From Fen-549 sp050011315 (GTDB lineage Bacteria > Actinomycetota > Thermoleophilia > Gaiellales > Gaiellaceae): a DNA stretch of 64,000 nucleotides. The position numbers and the translations under genes are program-made. Under the pieces are notes generated by a model. That model worked only from the letters and a program-made list of their open reading frames with translations. It was not told the DNA's origin and made no database searches. The stretch spans positions 62,001-126,000 of the forward strand of contig JBEKJI010000002.1 of assembly GCA_050011315.1 (NCBI GenBank). Direction: 5' to 3'. Positions 31,217 through 42,503 of this stretch are shown here, in pieces (the first letter of the stretch is position 1; each line of letters opens with the position of its first letter).

Positions 31217-32244
31217 CGCCTCTCCCGCCCGCCGGCGACAGGAGTGAACAGTTCTTCGAGGGCGCGCAACTCGACGGCCTTGCCGACGCCGATGATGATG
31301 TCGCCCACATCCATACGGAGCGAGGGCGAAGGAGCCGTGTCGAAGCTGCCGTCGGCCTTACGCACAGCGATGATCATGGCGCCGGTCACGTCGCGCACGC
31401 GCAGCTCCCCGATCGTCTCGCCCGCGTGCAGGCAGCCCGGAGTGACGACGATCTCCTCGAACCGCATCTCGTCGGAACCGGTGGTCGCGGCCACGTCGAG
31501 ATAGGCGGCGACCTGGGGTTTCAGCACCAGCTTGGCCATCTCGCGACCGGCGGACGAGTAGGGCTGGACGATGCGGTCGGCGCCGGCCAGGCGCAGCTTT
31601 TTAGCGGCGTCGTCGTCGGAGGCGCGAGCCACGATCAGGAGGTCCGGACGGGCCGCTCGGGCCGAGAGGGTGATGTAGAGGTTGTCTACGTCAGAGTCGG
31701 CCGAGGCCACGAGCCCACGCGCGCGCTCGATTCCGGCCGCGAGAAGGTTGACGTCCTCGGTGCCGGAGCCCTCGATGACGATGTCGCCGTGCTTGCGCGC
31801 CGCTTCGAGCGCGTCCTCGTGGAAGTCGACCACCACGTAGGGCTCGCTCGACTCGCGGAACTCGCGCCCGGCGCGGCGGCCGACGCGGCCGTAACCGCAG
31901 ATGATGAAGTGGTTGCGCATCGCTTCGATCGTCAAGCGTCTCCTCCGCTCCTGCCAGGCTCCGGTGACCAGACCGCGGGCGATCGCCTCGGCGATGGCGC
32001 CCGCAACGTAGAGGAAGATTGCCACGCCGAGGAGCAGGATGATGATCGTGAACACCTGCGCGCCCTCCGAAGAGGGCTTGGAATCGAGCCCGGTGAGGGA
32101 AACCGAGACGACGGCACGGTAGAACGACGGTATCCATTCCTCGCCGAAGGCGTGAAAACCGACGGTACCGATCCCGATCACGACGAGCAGGGCCAGAAAG
32201 GCCAGAACGAAGCGGCGAACGCCGATGCTGCGAAGACCCTTCAT
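31213..32244 (-). CDS. Ion channel/TrkA-like protein with RCK domain
   Basis: 343 residues. Two membrane helices (residues about 12-30 and 64-88) surround a pore-like loop VSVSLTGLDSKPSSEG. The loop lacks the TVGYG filter and reads LTGLD. Residues about 108-235 form a TrkA-N (RCK) Rossmann domain (NHFIICGYGRVGRRAGREF, VVVDFHEDALEAARKHGDIVIEGSG, LADSDVDN-like). Residues about 245-335 form a TrkA-C domain. It is probably a potassium-related channel regulated by nucleotide, but the filter makes the ion uncertain. It is coupled to argS and diverges from a DUF3467 gene. Confidence 0.82.
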   Translation of the reverse strand: MKGLRSIGVRRFVLAFLALLVVIGIGTVGFHAFGEEWIPSFYRAVVSVSLTGLDSKPSSEGAQVFTIIILLLGVAIFLYVAGAIAEAIARGLVTGAWQERRRRLTIEAMRNHFIICGYGRVGRRAGREFRESSEPYVVVDFHEDALEAARKHGDIVIEGSGTEDVNLLAAGIERARGLVASADSDVDNLYITLSARAARPDLLIVARASDDDAAKKLRLAGADRIVQPYSSAGREMAKLVLKPQVAAYLDVAATTGSDEMRFEEIVVTPGCLHAGETIGELRVRDVTGAMIIAVRKADGSFDTAPSPSLRMDVGDIIIGVGKAVELRALEELFTPVAGGRERR

Positions 32245-32267
32245 CGTCTGGGCTGTATCGTAGAGGT

Positions 32268-32564
32268 ATGGAAGGCGAGAACTCAGACAGACACCTGAAC
32301 ATCCATCTCGATCCGGATATGCTTGCCGGCGTCTACGCGAACTTCGCCAACGTCAGCTTCTCCGACTACGAGTTCACGATCACCTTTGCCCGCATCGATC
32401 ACGAGGTCGAACAGGGTGACGTTCCCGGCGTCGTGGTCTCGCGCGTGAACGTCTCCCACGCCTTCATGCGCGAGCTACTCGACGCCATGGAGGATTCCTG
32501 GTCGAAATGGACGACCACCCAGGGGATCAAAAACCTTCCCGAGACTCCGCCCGACCACCACTAG
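32268..32564 (+). CDS. DUF3467 protein
   Basis: 98 residues. Matches the DUF3467 pattern: LNIHLDPDMLAGVYANFANVSFSDYEFTITFARID, then VVVSRVNVSHAFMRELLDAMEDSWSKW. It is a small beta-rich cytoplasmic protein with unknown function. TATCGT lies 6 nt before the ATG (with an overlapping AGAGG), so either a leaderless or a short-leader start is possible. It ends 15 nt before the phosphoesterase gene. Confidence 0.85.
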   Translation: MEGENSDRHLNIHLDPDMLAGVYANFANVSFSDYEFTITFARIDHEVEQGDVPGVVVSRVNVSHAFMRELLDAMEDSWSKWTTTQGIKNLPETPPDHH

Positions 32565-32579
32565 GAGAGGGCGAGAGGC

Positions 32580-33308
32580 ATGCGGGTCGCCGTCATCTCC
32601 GACGCACACGCGAACCTGCACGCGCTCGAAGCGGTCAGGCAGGCAATCGAGCGCGACCGGCCCGACGAGATCTGGAACCTCGGCGACACCGTCGGCTACG
32701 GTCCGCGGCCGAACGAATGCTGTGACCTGATCGAGCCGCTGGCCGCGATCTCACTGGTCGGTAACCACGATCTCGCCGCCATCGGCCAGCTTCCACTCGA
32801 CGACTTCACGCCGGTCGCCGCCGCCGCCGTGACCTGGGCGAAAGAGCACCTGAGCGAGAGCGCCCGTGCTTATCTGGCCGCGCTGGCACCGATGAGCCGC
32901 GTCTCGGGCTGTGCTCTCTTCCATGGCAGCCCGCGCGGGCCGGTCTGGGCTTACGTTCTCAAACCGTCTGAGATCGCCGACTCCTTCGCCCGCACCGGCG
33001 AGCCACTCTTGCTGGTGGGGCACACGCATGCCGCCATGGCCGCCTCGCTGATGAACAGACAGCTGGTGCTCGAGCGCGCCGACGCCGGAGCGATCGTCGA
33101 TCTGACCCGCGGCCGCTGGCTGCTCAATCCGGGCTCGGTCGGCCAGCCCAGAGACGGCGATCCGCGCGCCGCCTATCTCCTGCTCGATCTCGATGCCGGT
33201 CGCGCCGAGTTCAAACGCGTCGAATACGACGTCGAGCGCACCCAGATCGAGATCCAGAAGCTCGGTCTTCCCGAGCAGCTCGCCGCCCGGCTCTCGCACG
33301 GCCTCTGA
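32580..33308 (+). CDS. Metallophosphoesterase (YfcE-like, long form)
   Basis: 242 residues of the calcineurin-like superfamily. Metal sites: VISDAHANLHALEAV (D-x-H), WNLGDTVGYGPRPNEC (GD), LVGNHDLAAIG (GNHD), ALFHGSPRGPVWAYVL, LVGHTHAAMAA (GHTH) and LLNPGSVGQPRDGDPRAAYLLLD. Members cleave phosphodiesters or diadenosine polyphosphates. The substrate is not predictable. It lies directly after the DUF3467 gene and converges with the ECF sigma gene 15 nt away. Confidence 0.92.
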   Translation: MRVAVISDAHANLHALEAVRQAIERDRPDEIWNLGDTVGYGPRPNECCDLIEPLAAISLVGNHDLAAIGQLPLDDFTPVAAAAVTWAKEHLSESARAYLAALAPMSRVSGCALFHGSPRGPVWAYVLKPSEIADSFARTGEPLLLVGHTHAAMAASLMNRQLVLERADAGAIVDLTRGRWLLNPGSVGQPRDGDPRAAYLLLDLDAGRAEFKRVEYDVERTQIEIQKLGLPEQLAARLSHGL

Positions 33309-33323
33309 CGCAGCACAACAGAC

Positions 33324-33908
33324 TCAGCTACGGGCGCCCGCGACCTCGCGCCGGCCGCCGAGCTCGACGCCCTGTTCCTCGAGCGCCTGCTGCACCTCGT
33401 CGCGAGCCTTGAAGATGCGCCACTTGACCGTCGCCAGCGTCACATCGAGCGTGTCGGCGATCTCGTTGTAGGAGAGCCCGGCGATGTCGCGCAACAGCAG
33501 CGCTTCCTTGAGATCGGGGCTCAGCGCCTCGACCGTTCGCCAGAGAACGGCGATCGCCTCGCTCAGCTCGATCGGCGCGTCCACGACCTCGAGCCGGGGA
33601 ACATCGTCGATCGCCATCAGCGATCGTGGCCGCCGCTCTTCGGAGCGAAGCTCGTCGACGACACGGTTCTTGGCTACCTGGAAGAGCCAGGTGGTGAAGC
33701 GGGCACGCAGCGAATAGCCGCGCAATCCCTGGTAGACGCGCAGGAAGACATCCTGGGTCAGGTCCTCGGCCAGCGTCCTGTTTCCGACCATGCGCAGCAC
33801 GTAGTTGAAGATCGGCGCCTCGTAGGAACGGACGATCAGAGTGAAGGCACGTTCGTCACCACGTTGCGCCCTGCGAATGACTGCGATATCGGGCTGCTGA
33901 ATCGCCAT
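33324..33908 (-). CDS. ECF RNA polymerase sigma factor
   Basis: 194 residues. Region 2: RAQRGDERAFTLIVRSYEAPIFNYVLRMVGNRTLAEDLTQDVFLRVYQGL, plus TWLFQVAKNRVVDELR (2.3-2.4). Region 4: LSPDLKEALLLRDIAGLSYNEIADTLDVTLATVKWRIFKARDEV, a helix-turn-helix for -35 recognition. No anti-sigma gene is adjacent. GACAAT ends 9 nt before ATG 33908, so it may be transcribed from a leaderless-type promoter. The basic inter-region linker has a conserved-looking ELRSEERRPRSLM stretch. Its target promoters are unknown. Confidence 0.92.
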   Translation of the reverse strand: MAIQQPDIAVIRRAQRGDERAFTLIVRSYEAPIFNYVLRMVGNRTLAEDLTQDVFLRVYQGLRGYSLRARFTTWLFQVAKNRVVDELRSEERRPRSLMAIDDVPRLEVVDAPIELSEAIAVLWRTVEALSPDLKEALLLRDIAGLSYNEIADTLDVTLATVKWRIFKARDEVQQALEEQGVELGGRREVAGARS

Positions 33909-33937
33909 CGCAACCCGATTGTCATTCCTCTACCTGA

Positions 33938-35476
33938 TCAACAGATGAGAGAAACCCCTGTCATGACTAAGGGTTTCCTAAGACTTAAAAGGGCAAGTGC
34001 GGTCGGAATCAGATCAGAGAGCTCGCCGTCGGAGCGAAGCTCGGCGCCTTCGACGGTCACGATCAGCGGCACCGGGCTGGTGGTGTGAGCCGTGAACGAA
34101 GAGACTCCGTCCTCGGCCAGCATCTGCTCGGCGTTGCCGTGGTCGGATGTGATCAAGCAGACGCCGCCCTGAGCTTGAACGGACGCCACGATCTCGCCCA
34201 GGCACCTGTCGACGGTCTCTACCGCCTTGATCGCGGCCGGGATCGAGCCCGTGTGGCCGACCATGTCGGCGTTGGCGAAGTTGACCACCGCGAAGCTGTA
34301 CTTGCCCGTGTCGATCGCCTCGCAGAATCGTCTTGCGACCTCGGGCGCCGACATCTCCGGCTTGTGGTCGTAGCTGGGAACCTCGCGCGGCGAAGGAACG
34401 AGAATCCGGTCCTCGCCCGGGAACTCCTCCTCACGGCCGCCGTTGAAGAAGTACGTGACATGCGCGTACTTCTCGGTCTCCGCGACGTGCAGCTGCTTGA
34501 GGCCGTTCTCGGCCAGGAGCTGGGCGATCGTGTCGGACACATCCTCGTCGCCGTAGGCGACGGGGCAGTCGAGCTCGTCGTCATAGCTCGTCATCGTGGT
34601 CAGGTCGTAGCCGCGCTCGAGTAGCTTGGTCGAGAGCTGGCGGGCCCGGTCGGGGCGGAAGTTGAAGAAGATGAGAGCGTCCTTCTTGCCGATGCGCGGC
34701 CGGCCGCTGACGACGATCGGCTTGATGAACTCGTCGGTGAGGCCGTCTTCGTAGCTTTCCTGGACGGCGGCAACCGGATCGGAAGTCTCCCTGCCCTTTC
34801 CCTCGATCAGGGCGTCGAGCGCGATCTCGATCCGGTCCCAGCGCTTGTCTCGGTCCATCGCGTAGTAGCGGCCCGTGACGCTTGCGATTCGCTCGGCCGG
34901 TAGCTCGGCCAGATCCTCCACCGCCGCGTTCGGCGAGACGTCGCGACCGTCGGTGAAGGCGTCGACGTAGGTTCGCTCGTACATGCCCTGTTTCTCGGCC
35001 ATCTCGAGCAGAGCACGGAGGTGGTCGATGTGCGAGTGGACTCCGCCGTAGGAGACGAGTCCCATCAGGTGAACGTTCCCACCCCGCTCTCGCGCCCGTT
35101 CGAACGCGGCCCTGAGCACCTTGTTCTCGAGCAGGGTGCCGTTCGCGGCGTCGTCGTTCATGCGCTGCAGGCTCTGCTTGAGGACGCGGCCCGATCCAAT
35201 CGTGAGATGTCCCACTTCCGAATTTCCCATCTGGCCCTCGGGCAGGCCGACGGCGGCGCCGGAGCACTTGATGGTCGTGTGCGGATAGGTGGCTAAGAGG
35301 CGGTCGTAGACCGGAGTGTCGGCGAGCGAGACGGCGTTTCCGGGGCCGGGAGGTGCGTAGCCCCAGCCATCCATGATGACCAGGGCGACGAGCGGTACCG
35401 CGGAGCCGGACGGGGAAGCCGCGCCGGACTCGGCGTCAGCTCCCCCCCGCTCCGACGATTTGCTCTCTTCCGTCAT
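33938..35476 (-). CDS. gpmI: 2,3-bisphosphoglycerate-independent phosphoglycerate mutase
   Basis: Interconverts 3- and 2-phosphoglycerate with a phosphoserine intermediate and two Mn ions. 512 residues. The metal/catalytic sites are seen: LVIMDGWGYAPPGPGNAVSL, MGNSEVGHLTIGSGRV (catalytic Ser), YVDAFTDGRDVSPNAA, FFNFRPDRARQLSTKL, FAVVNFANADMVGHTGSIPAA and LITSDHGNAEQM. The N-terminal 25 residues (SSERGGADAESGAASPSGSA) are polar and not conserved. The ATG overlaps the tpiA stop, so the two are coupled. Confidence 0.95.
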   Translation of the reverse strand: MTEESKSSERGGADAESGAASPSGSAVPLVALVIMDGWGYAPPGPGNAVSLADTPVYDRLLATYPHTTIKCSGAAVGLPEGQMGNSEVGHLTIGSGRVLKQSLQRMNDDAANGTLLENKVLRAAFERARERGGNVHLMGLVSYGGVHSHIDHLRALLEMAEKQGMYERTYVDAFTDGRDVSPNAAVEDLAELPAERIASVTGRYYAMDRDKRWDRIEIALDALIEGKGRETSDPVAAVQESYEDGLTDEFIKPIVVSGRPRIGKKDALIFFNFRPDRARQLSTKLLERGYDLTTMTSYDDELDCPVAYGDEDVSDTIAQLLAENGLKQLHVAETEKYAHVTYFFNGGREEEFPGEDRILVPSPREVPSYDHKPEMSAPEVARRFCEAIDTGKYSFAVVNFANADMVGHTGSIPAAIKAVETVDRCLGEIVASVQAQGGVCLITSDHGNAEQMLAEDGVSSFTAHTTSPVPLIVTVEGAELRSDGELSDLIPTALALLSLRKPLVMTGVSLIC

Positions 35477-36198
35477 CCGACGACTGTCTGCCGGGCCGCC
35501 TCGCAGATGCCGATGAACGACTCGACCTCGAGCGAGGCGCCGCCGACGAGGGCGCCGTCGACGTCCGGCTGGCCCATCAGCTCGCCCGCGTTCGAGGGCT
35601 TGACAGAGCCGCCGTAGAGGATGGGTACGTCGAGGAGGCCGCGGATGAAGGCGTGCGCTTCCTGGGCTTGCGCGGGCGTGGCCGTCTTACCGGTGCCGAT
35701 TGCCCAGACGGGCTCATAAGCGATGACGAGACGCTCGTGCGCGCCGATCTCCTTGATGATCGGGGTCATCTGCCGTTCGAGCACGGCCTCGGTCTCGCCG
35801 CCGTCGCGCTCGGCTTCTAGCTCTCCGACACAGGCGATCACCTTCAGCCCGGCCTCGAGCGCGGCCTTGGCTCGTAGTGCGGTCGTCTCGTCGGTCTCGC
35901 CGAAGTACTGGCGCCGCTCGGAGTGACCTACAATCGCGCCCCCGACGCCGAGCTCGAGCAGCATCGCCGCCGAGACCTCGCCGGTGAAAGCGCCGTTCTC
36001 CGCCCAGTGCACGTTCTGCGAGTAGACGGCAACCCTGCTACCCGCGAGCACCTCGATCGCGCTCATCAACGAGACGTAAGGTGGGCAGACAGCTATCTCG
36101 ATCTCGGAGAAATCGCCGAGCGGCTGGCGCAGCTCGCGGCAGAAGCCGGCCGCCTGCGACGGCGTCTTGAACAACTTCCAGTTACCCGCAATCAGCAT
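35473..36198 (-). CDS. tpiA: Triosephosphate isomerase
   Basis: Interconverts dihydroxyacetone phosphate and glyceraldehyde 3-phosphate. 241 residues in a TIM barrel. Signatures: LIAGNWKLFKTPSQA (catalytic Lys), VGHSERRQYFGETD (catalytic His), VIAYEPVWAIGTGKTATPAQAQE (catalytic Glu in YEPVWAIGTG) and ILYGGSVKPSNAGELM. AAGGAG lies 6 nt before ATG 36198. Upstream is a hairpin-repeat-bearing gap to pgk, and it is coupled to gpmI downstream. Confidence 0.97.
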   Translation of the reverse strand: MLIAGNWKLFKTPSQAAGFCRELRQPLGDFSEIEIAVCPPYVSLMSAIEVLAGSRVAVYSQNVHWAENGAFTGEVSAAMLLELGVGGAIVGHSERRQYFGETDETTALRAKAALEAGLKVIACVGELEAERDGGETEAVLERQMTPIIKEIGAHERLVIAYEPVWAIGTGKTATPAQAQEAHAFIRGLLDVPILYGGSVKPSNAGELMGQPDVDGALVGGASLEVESFIGICEAARQTVVG

Positions 36199-36372
36199 CT
36201 AGTGCTCCTTCTAGTAATGCTTTCGAGGTTCTGGGTCGCTAGCACCAAGCGATGCTAGGACGCAGGGAGCGTTCGTACTGGTTAGTACGGACGCGACTGA
36301 GGACAACGCAGCGCGCCGCGTGATAGCGGGCCAGAAGCCGAAGGGTATTGCTGGATGGAGCACTAAACCTCC
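36199..36372. repeat. pgk-tpiA gap with dispersed hairpin repeat, copy A
   Basis: The repeat occupies about 36245-36320 on the plus strand, opposite to the genes. It opens GGACGCAGGGAGCGTTCGTA, has an 11-bp stem (36269-36279 with 36284-36294) and loop GGTT, then GACTGAGGACAACGCAG. It is closely related to copies B (4310-4400) and C (11680-11795). The rest of the gap is untranslated. Confidence 0.6.
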
Positions 36373-37443
<1,071 letters not shown>

Positions 37444-37461
37444 TGGTTTCGACCCCCTGGT

Positions 37462-38460
37462 CTAGAGCAGCTTCCCGATCAGGTCGACCAGGCGGCAGCT
37501 GTAGCCCCACTCGTTGTCGTACCAGCCGAACGCCTTGGCCATCGCGCCGCTGGCCATCGTCAGCTCGCTGTCGAAGATGCACGACGACGGTGAGTTGATG
37601 ACGTCGGTGGAGACGATCGGGTCCTCGGTGTACTCGAGGTAGCCCTTGAGCGAGCCTCCTGCCGCGGCCTTCTTGAAGGCAGCGTTGATCTCCTCGACCG
37701 TGGCCTCCTTGCTCATGCGCACGACGAGGTCGGTGACCGAGCCGGTCGGAACCGGGACGCGCATCGACATACCGTCGATCTTGCCCTTGAGCTCCGGCAG
37801 CACGAGGCCGATTGCGCGGGCGGCGCCGGTCGAGGTCGGGATCTGGTTGATCGCGGCCGAACGCGCGCGGCGCAGGTCCTTGTGCGGGAAGTCGAGGATG
37901 CGCTGGTCGTTGGTGTAGGCGTGGATCGTGGTCATGAAGCCCTGCTCGATAACGAAGTTCTCGTGCAGTACCTTCGCCATCGGCGCAACGCAGTTGGTCG
38001 TGCAGGAGGCGTTGGAGATGATGTTGTGCTTGTCGGCGTCGTAGAGCTCGTCGTTGACGCCGAGCACGATCGTGATGTCGGGATCGGTCGCGGGGGCCGA
38101 GATGACGACCTTCTTGGCTCCGGCCTCGAGGTGTGCCTGAACCTGCTCGCGCTTGCGGAAGACACCGGTGGACTCGAGCACTACGTCCACACCGAGCTCC
38201 TTCCAGGGCAGCGCCGCGGGATCCTTCTCCGCGAGCACGGCGAACGACTCGTCGCCAGCCTGGATGCGCCCGTCTCCAACCTTGACCTCGCCCGGGAACC
38301 GTCCCTGGACCGAGTCGTACTTGAGCAGATGTGCCATCGTCTTGAGATCGCCGAGGTCGTTCACGGCGACGATCTCGAGGTCGGCGCCCATCTCTGCCTG
38401 GGCGCGGAAGAAGCTGCGCCCGATCCTTCCGAAACCGTTGATTCCAACGCGAGTCGCCAT
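37462..38460 (-). CDS. gapA: Glyceraldehyde-3-phosphate dehydrogenase
   Basis: NAD(P)-dependent oxidation of glyceraldehyde 3-phosphate. 332 residues from ATG 38460 with AGGGA upstream. TRVGINGFGRIGR (nucleotide fold), VISAPATDPDITIVLGVND, SNASCTTNCVAPMAKVL (catalytic Cys), THAYTNDQRILD, RAARAIGLVLPELKGKIDGMSMRVPVP and WYDNEWGYSCRL are all present. The frame extends upstream to 38823, but this is not protein-like. It begins the gapA-pgk-tpiA-gpmI series, next to whiA. Confidence 0.97.
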   Translation of the reverse strand: MATRVGINGFGRIGRSFFRAQAEMGADLEIVAVNDLGDLKTMAHLLKYDSVQGRFPGEVKVGDGRIQAGDESFAVLAEKDPAALPWKELGVDVVLESTGVFRKREQVQAHLEAGAKKVVISAPATDPDITIVLGVNDELYDADKHNIISNASCTTNCVAPMAKVLHENFVIEQGFMTTIHAYTNDQRILDFPHKDLRRARSAAINQIPTSTGAARAIGLVLPELKGKIDGMSMRVPVPTGSVTDLVVRMSKEATVEEINAAFKKAAAGGSLKGYLEYTEDPIVSTDVINSPSSCIFDSELTMASGAMAKAFGWYDNEWGYSCRLVDLIGKLL

Positions 38461-38554
38461 TCGAAATCCCTTTCTTTCTTCTTTCGTCTTGAGCTCGGCG
38501 ACGAGTGTAGCGGTGGTCAGCTGATATCTGTTGACCAAAGCGGCTTGTTTCCGC

Positions 38555-39475
38555 TCAGGTTCTCCTGTCGGCGAGCGCTCGCAGACGGCGCAGGCGGCCG
38601 TGAAGGGTCGGTTTCGGAATACCCGCCCGCCGGGCCAGCTCGGTGACCGAGCGATGAGGGTTGCGCAGGCGTAGCTCGGCCGCCTCGCGCAGGGCCGGCG
38701 AGAGGCGCTCGAGCGCGCCCCGTCGCTCGAGCCGGCGAACCGCCTCGAGCTGGGCGATAGCCGCCCGGCTGGCGCGGGAGATATTGGCCTGATCGGCGTT
38801 GGCGAGCCTGTTAGCTCCGGCACGCGTCTCGCTGATGACCGAGCGCTCGGCCAGTGCCAGCACCGTCTCGGAGGCGCCGGTCAGCGCCAGCACACCGGCG
38901 ATCGCCTCAAAGCCCTTGGCGTAGACGTAGGCATACCGGTCACGCTCGCCGATGTGGAGCTCGATCTCGTCGCGTGCCGCGAGCTCGGCCAGGAAGCGGG
39001 CGCCCTCGATGCTCGTGGTGCGGATCTCGAGATGAAGCGACGGCGGCGCGCTGAGCGAGCCCGAGCCGAGCAGCGCGCCGCGCAGGTAGGCGGCGCGACA
39101 GCAGGGACGAGCGATCACGCGCAGCGGCGGCGTCTCGATCGGCGCCAGGCCGGCGTCGAGAACGCCCGCCTCGTTCAGGAGCTGGAGCGCGCGCGGCGAG
39201 CCCGCCACGTGCAGCTGGAAGCGATTGGCATGCTCGAAGGCGCGCTGGCGGTAGGTGCGGATCTCGGAGGTGACTCCGAAGTTGCGGAGACTGGCGAAGG
39301 CCCGCCGGGCAACCGCGGCGCCGGCCAGATCGAGATGCACGGAGATCCGCCCCTTTCCTTCCAGATGCGCCCGTCCGGCGCTGTGAAAGAGCGCCGAGAG
39401 CTCGGCCAGGCGGTCGCACTCTCGCCTCAGCTCGAGGTGGGAGAGCTCGTCGCGCAGGGTCTCCGACAGAGCCAT
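38555..39475 (-). CDS. whiA: WhiA-family DNA-binding regulator
   Basis: 306 residues from ATG 39475 (MALSETLRDELSHL). The N-terminal LAGLIDADG-homing-endonuclease-derived region is visible (RPCCRAAYLRGALLGSGSLS, then SLHLEIRTTSIEGARFLAEL) but lacks catalytic acidic residues, as in other WhiA proteins. The C-terminus carries a helix-turn-helix (RNPHRSVTELARRAGIPKPTLHGRLRRLRALAD). WhiA controls cell division/sporulation genes in Streptomyces and acts as a conserved Gram-positive factor. TACGCT lies 7 nt before the ATG. It precedes gapA, the usual actinobacterial order. Confidence 0.92.
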   Translation of the reverse strand: MALSETLRDELSHLELRRECDRLAELSALFHSAGRAHLEGKGRISVHLDLAGAAVARRAFASLRNFGVTSEIRTYRQRAFEHANRFQLHVAGSPRALQLLNEAGVLDAGLAPIETPPLRVIARPCCRAAYLRGALLGSGSLSAPPSLHLEIRTTSIEGARFLAELAARDEIELHIGERDRYAYVYAKGFEAIAGVLALTGASETVLALAERSVISETRAGANRLANADQANISRASRAAIAQLEAVRRLERRGALERLSPALREAAELRLRNPHRSVTELARRAGIPKPTLHGRLRRLRALADRRT

Positions 39476-39482
39476 CAAGGGC

Positions 39483-39488
39483 AGCGTA
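39483..39488 (-). promoter_or_regulatory. -10 box of a leaderless-type promoter (whiA)
   Basis: Minus-strand TACGCT ends 7 nt before ATG 39475. Confidence 0.45.
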
Positions 39489-39584
39489 GCTCCCGCAGCC
39501 AGGGTGCTCCGGCCGGTCTCGAGGCGACCGCCGAGTAGCAACCGGCGCTGACGTCCGCCCCGGTACCTCTAGAATCTCGATCCC

Positions 39585-41219
<1,635 letters not shown>

Positions 41220-41260
41220 GACGAGTGGAGCCTCGGCGGAGGGTGTACTAGGAGACCATC

Positions 41261-42244
41261 GTGCTCCTGCCGCTCGCCTTCTCATTCCACGCGATCTTCC
41301 ACGGCGTCCGGGTCTTCTTCGACAACCTGGCGAACGTCAGCTGGACGTTTCTGGCCGTCGCAGCGTTCGTCCAGCTGCTGAAGATCGGCTGCGCCGGCCG
41401 CGCCTGGCAGAACTCGATCACCGCGTCCTACCCCGATAAGCGCGCCTCCTATCCGATGGTCTTCGGTGCGCTCTGCGCCGGATCCGGCGTCGGCGCGATC
41501 GTTCCGGCGCACGGCGGCGATGCGGTTCGAGTCGTGATCGTGAAGCGGCGCATGCCGGGCAGCACGTACACGACGATCGCCTCGACTCTGCTCGTGCGGG
41601 CGCCCTTCGACATTCTCGTCGCCCTCTCTCTCTTCCTCCTCCTGTTCGCGGAGGGCGTGCTCCCCGGCCACTCGTTGCTTCCCCACCTGCCGGCGTTCGA
41701 CTTCAGCTGGTTCTTCGGGCACCCGCGCCAGACGGTCTTCATCGCCGGCACGATCATCCTGCTCTTGACGGCTCTCGTTCTCTGGGCCTGGACGACGATC
41801 CAGGAGTTCAAGGAACGCGTGCGCCAGGGATTGAACGGGCTGCTCGATTGGCGCTACTACCTGCGCCACATCGTTCCCTGGCAGGCGGCCGACTGGACGC
41901 TTCGGATCGTGACGATCTTCTTCGCCCTGCTCGCCTTTCACATGCCGGCGACGGTGTACAACTCCCTGCTCGCCCAGGGCACCGCGAACCTTTCCACGCT
42001 ACTGCCGATCAGCCCCTCGGGAATCGGAACCGAGCAGGCGCTGCTCGTCTCGGTTCTGCACGGCGTCGCGCCCGACAGCCTGATCATCGCCTTCAGCGTC
42101 GGGACGCGGCTGATGATGATCCTGATCAACGTGCTGCTCGGCTTCGCGGCCATCCTCTACTTCTTCGGCACCTTCCGCTACCAGCGTTACGTGAGCGAGG
42201 AGCAGAGCCGCACGCAAGGGAAGAAGCGCGTGCGCGCGGACTGA
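41261..42244 (+). CDS. UPF0104/lysylphosphatidylglycerol synthase-like membrane protein
   Basis: 327 residues starting at GTG 41261, with AGGAG 8 nt upstream. It has about seven to eight membrane segments. The family motif is seen in GALCAGSGVGAIVPAHGGDAVRVVIVKRRM, then LLPISPSGIGTEQALLV and VGTRLMMILINVLLGFAAIL. It resembles the flippase half of MprF and UPF0104 proteins, without the aminoacyltransferase domain. A role in lipid handling or glycan export is inferred from the family. It follows pruA by 41 nt. The gap 42245-42503 holds no supported feature. Confidence 0.82.
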   Translation: MLLPLAFSFHAIFHGVRVFFDNLANVSWTFLAVAAFVQLLKIGCAGRAWQNSITASYPDKRASYPMVFGALCAGSGVGAIVPAHGGDAVRVVIVKRRMPGSTYTTIASTLLVRAPFDILVALSLFLLLFAEGVLPGHSLLPHLPAFDFSWFFGHPRQTVFIAGTIILLLTALVLWAWTTIQEFKERVRQGLNGLLDWRYYLRHIVPWQAADWTLRIVTIFFALLAFHMPATVYNSLLAQGTANLSTLLPISPSGIGTEQALLVSVLHGVAPDSLIIAFSVGTRLMMILINVLLGFAAILYFFGTFRYQRYVSEEQSRTQGKKRVRAD

Positions 42245-42503
42245 GCTCAGAGCCTATTCCGGTGGGGACGTGCACGGAGGTCTTCAGATCAAGCGCGTAG
42301 AGCTTGTTTCGACGGCCCTCCGACCGGGCACCGTGCCATCAGATCGGGCCGCTTCTGATCGCCGATTTCGAGGCGAACACCTTCTCTAAAGTGGCTCAAG
42401 TCCAAGCACGGGCAGTGTTTGAGCGAGCCCATCCTCAAAGCTCGTCGGGATGTCTGGGCTCACGTTTGTGCCTACTCGTCTCGGTCCGAAAGCATTATTC
42501 GGC

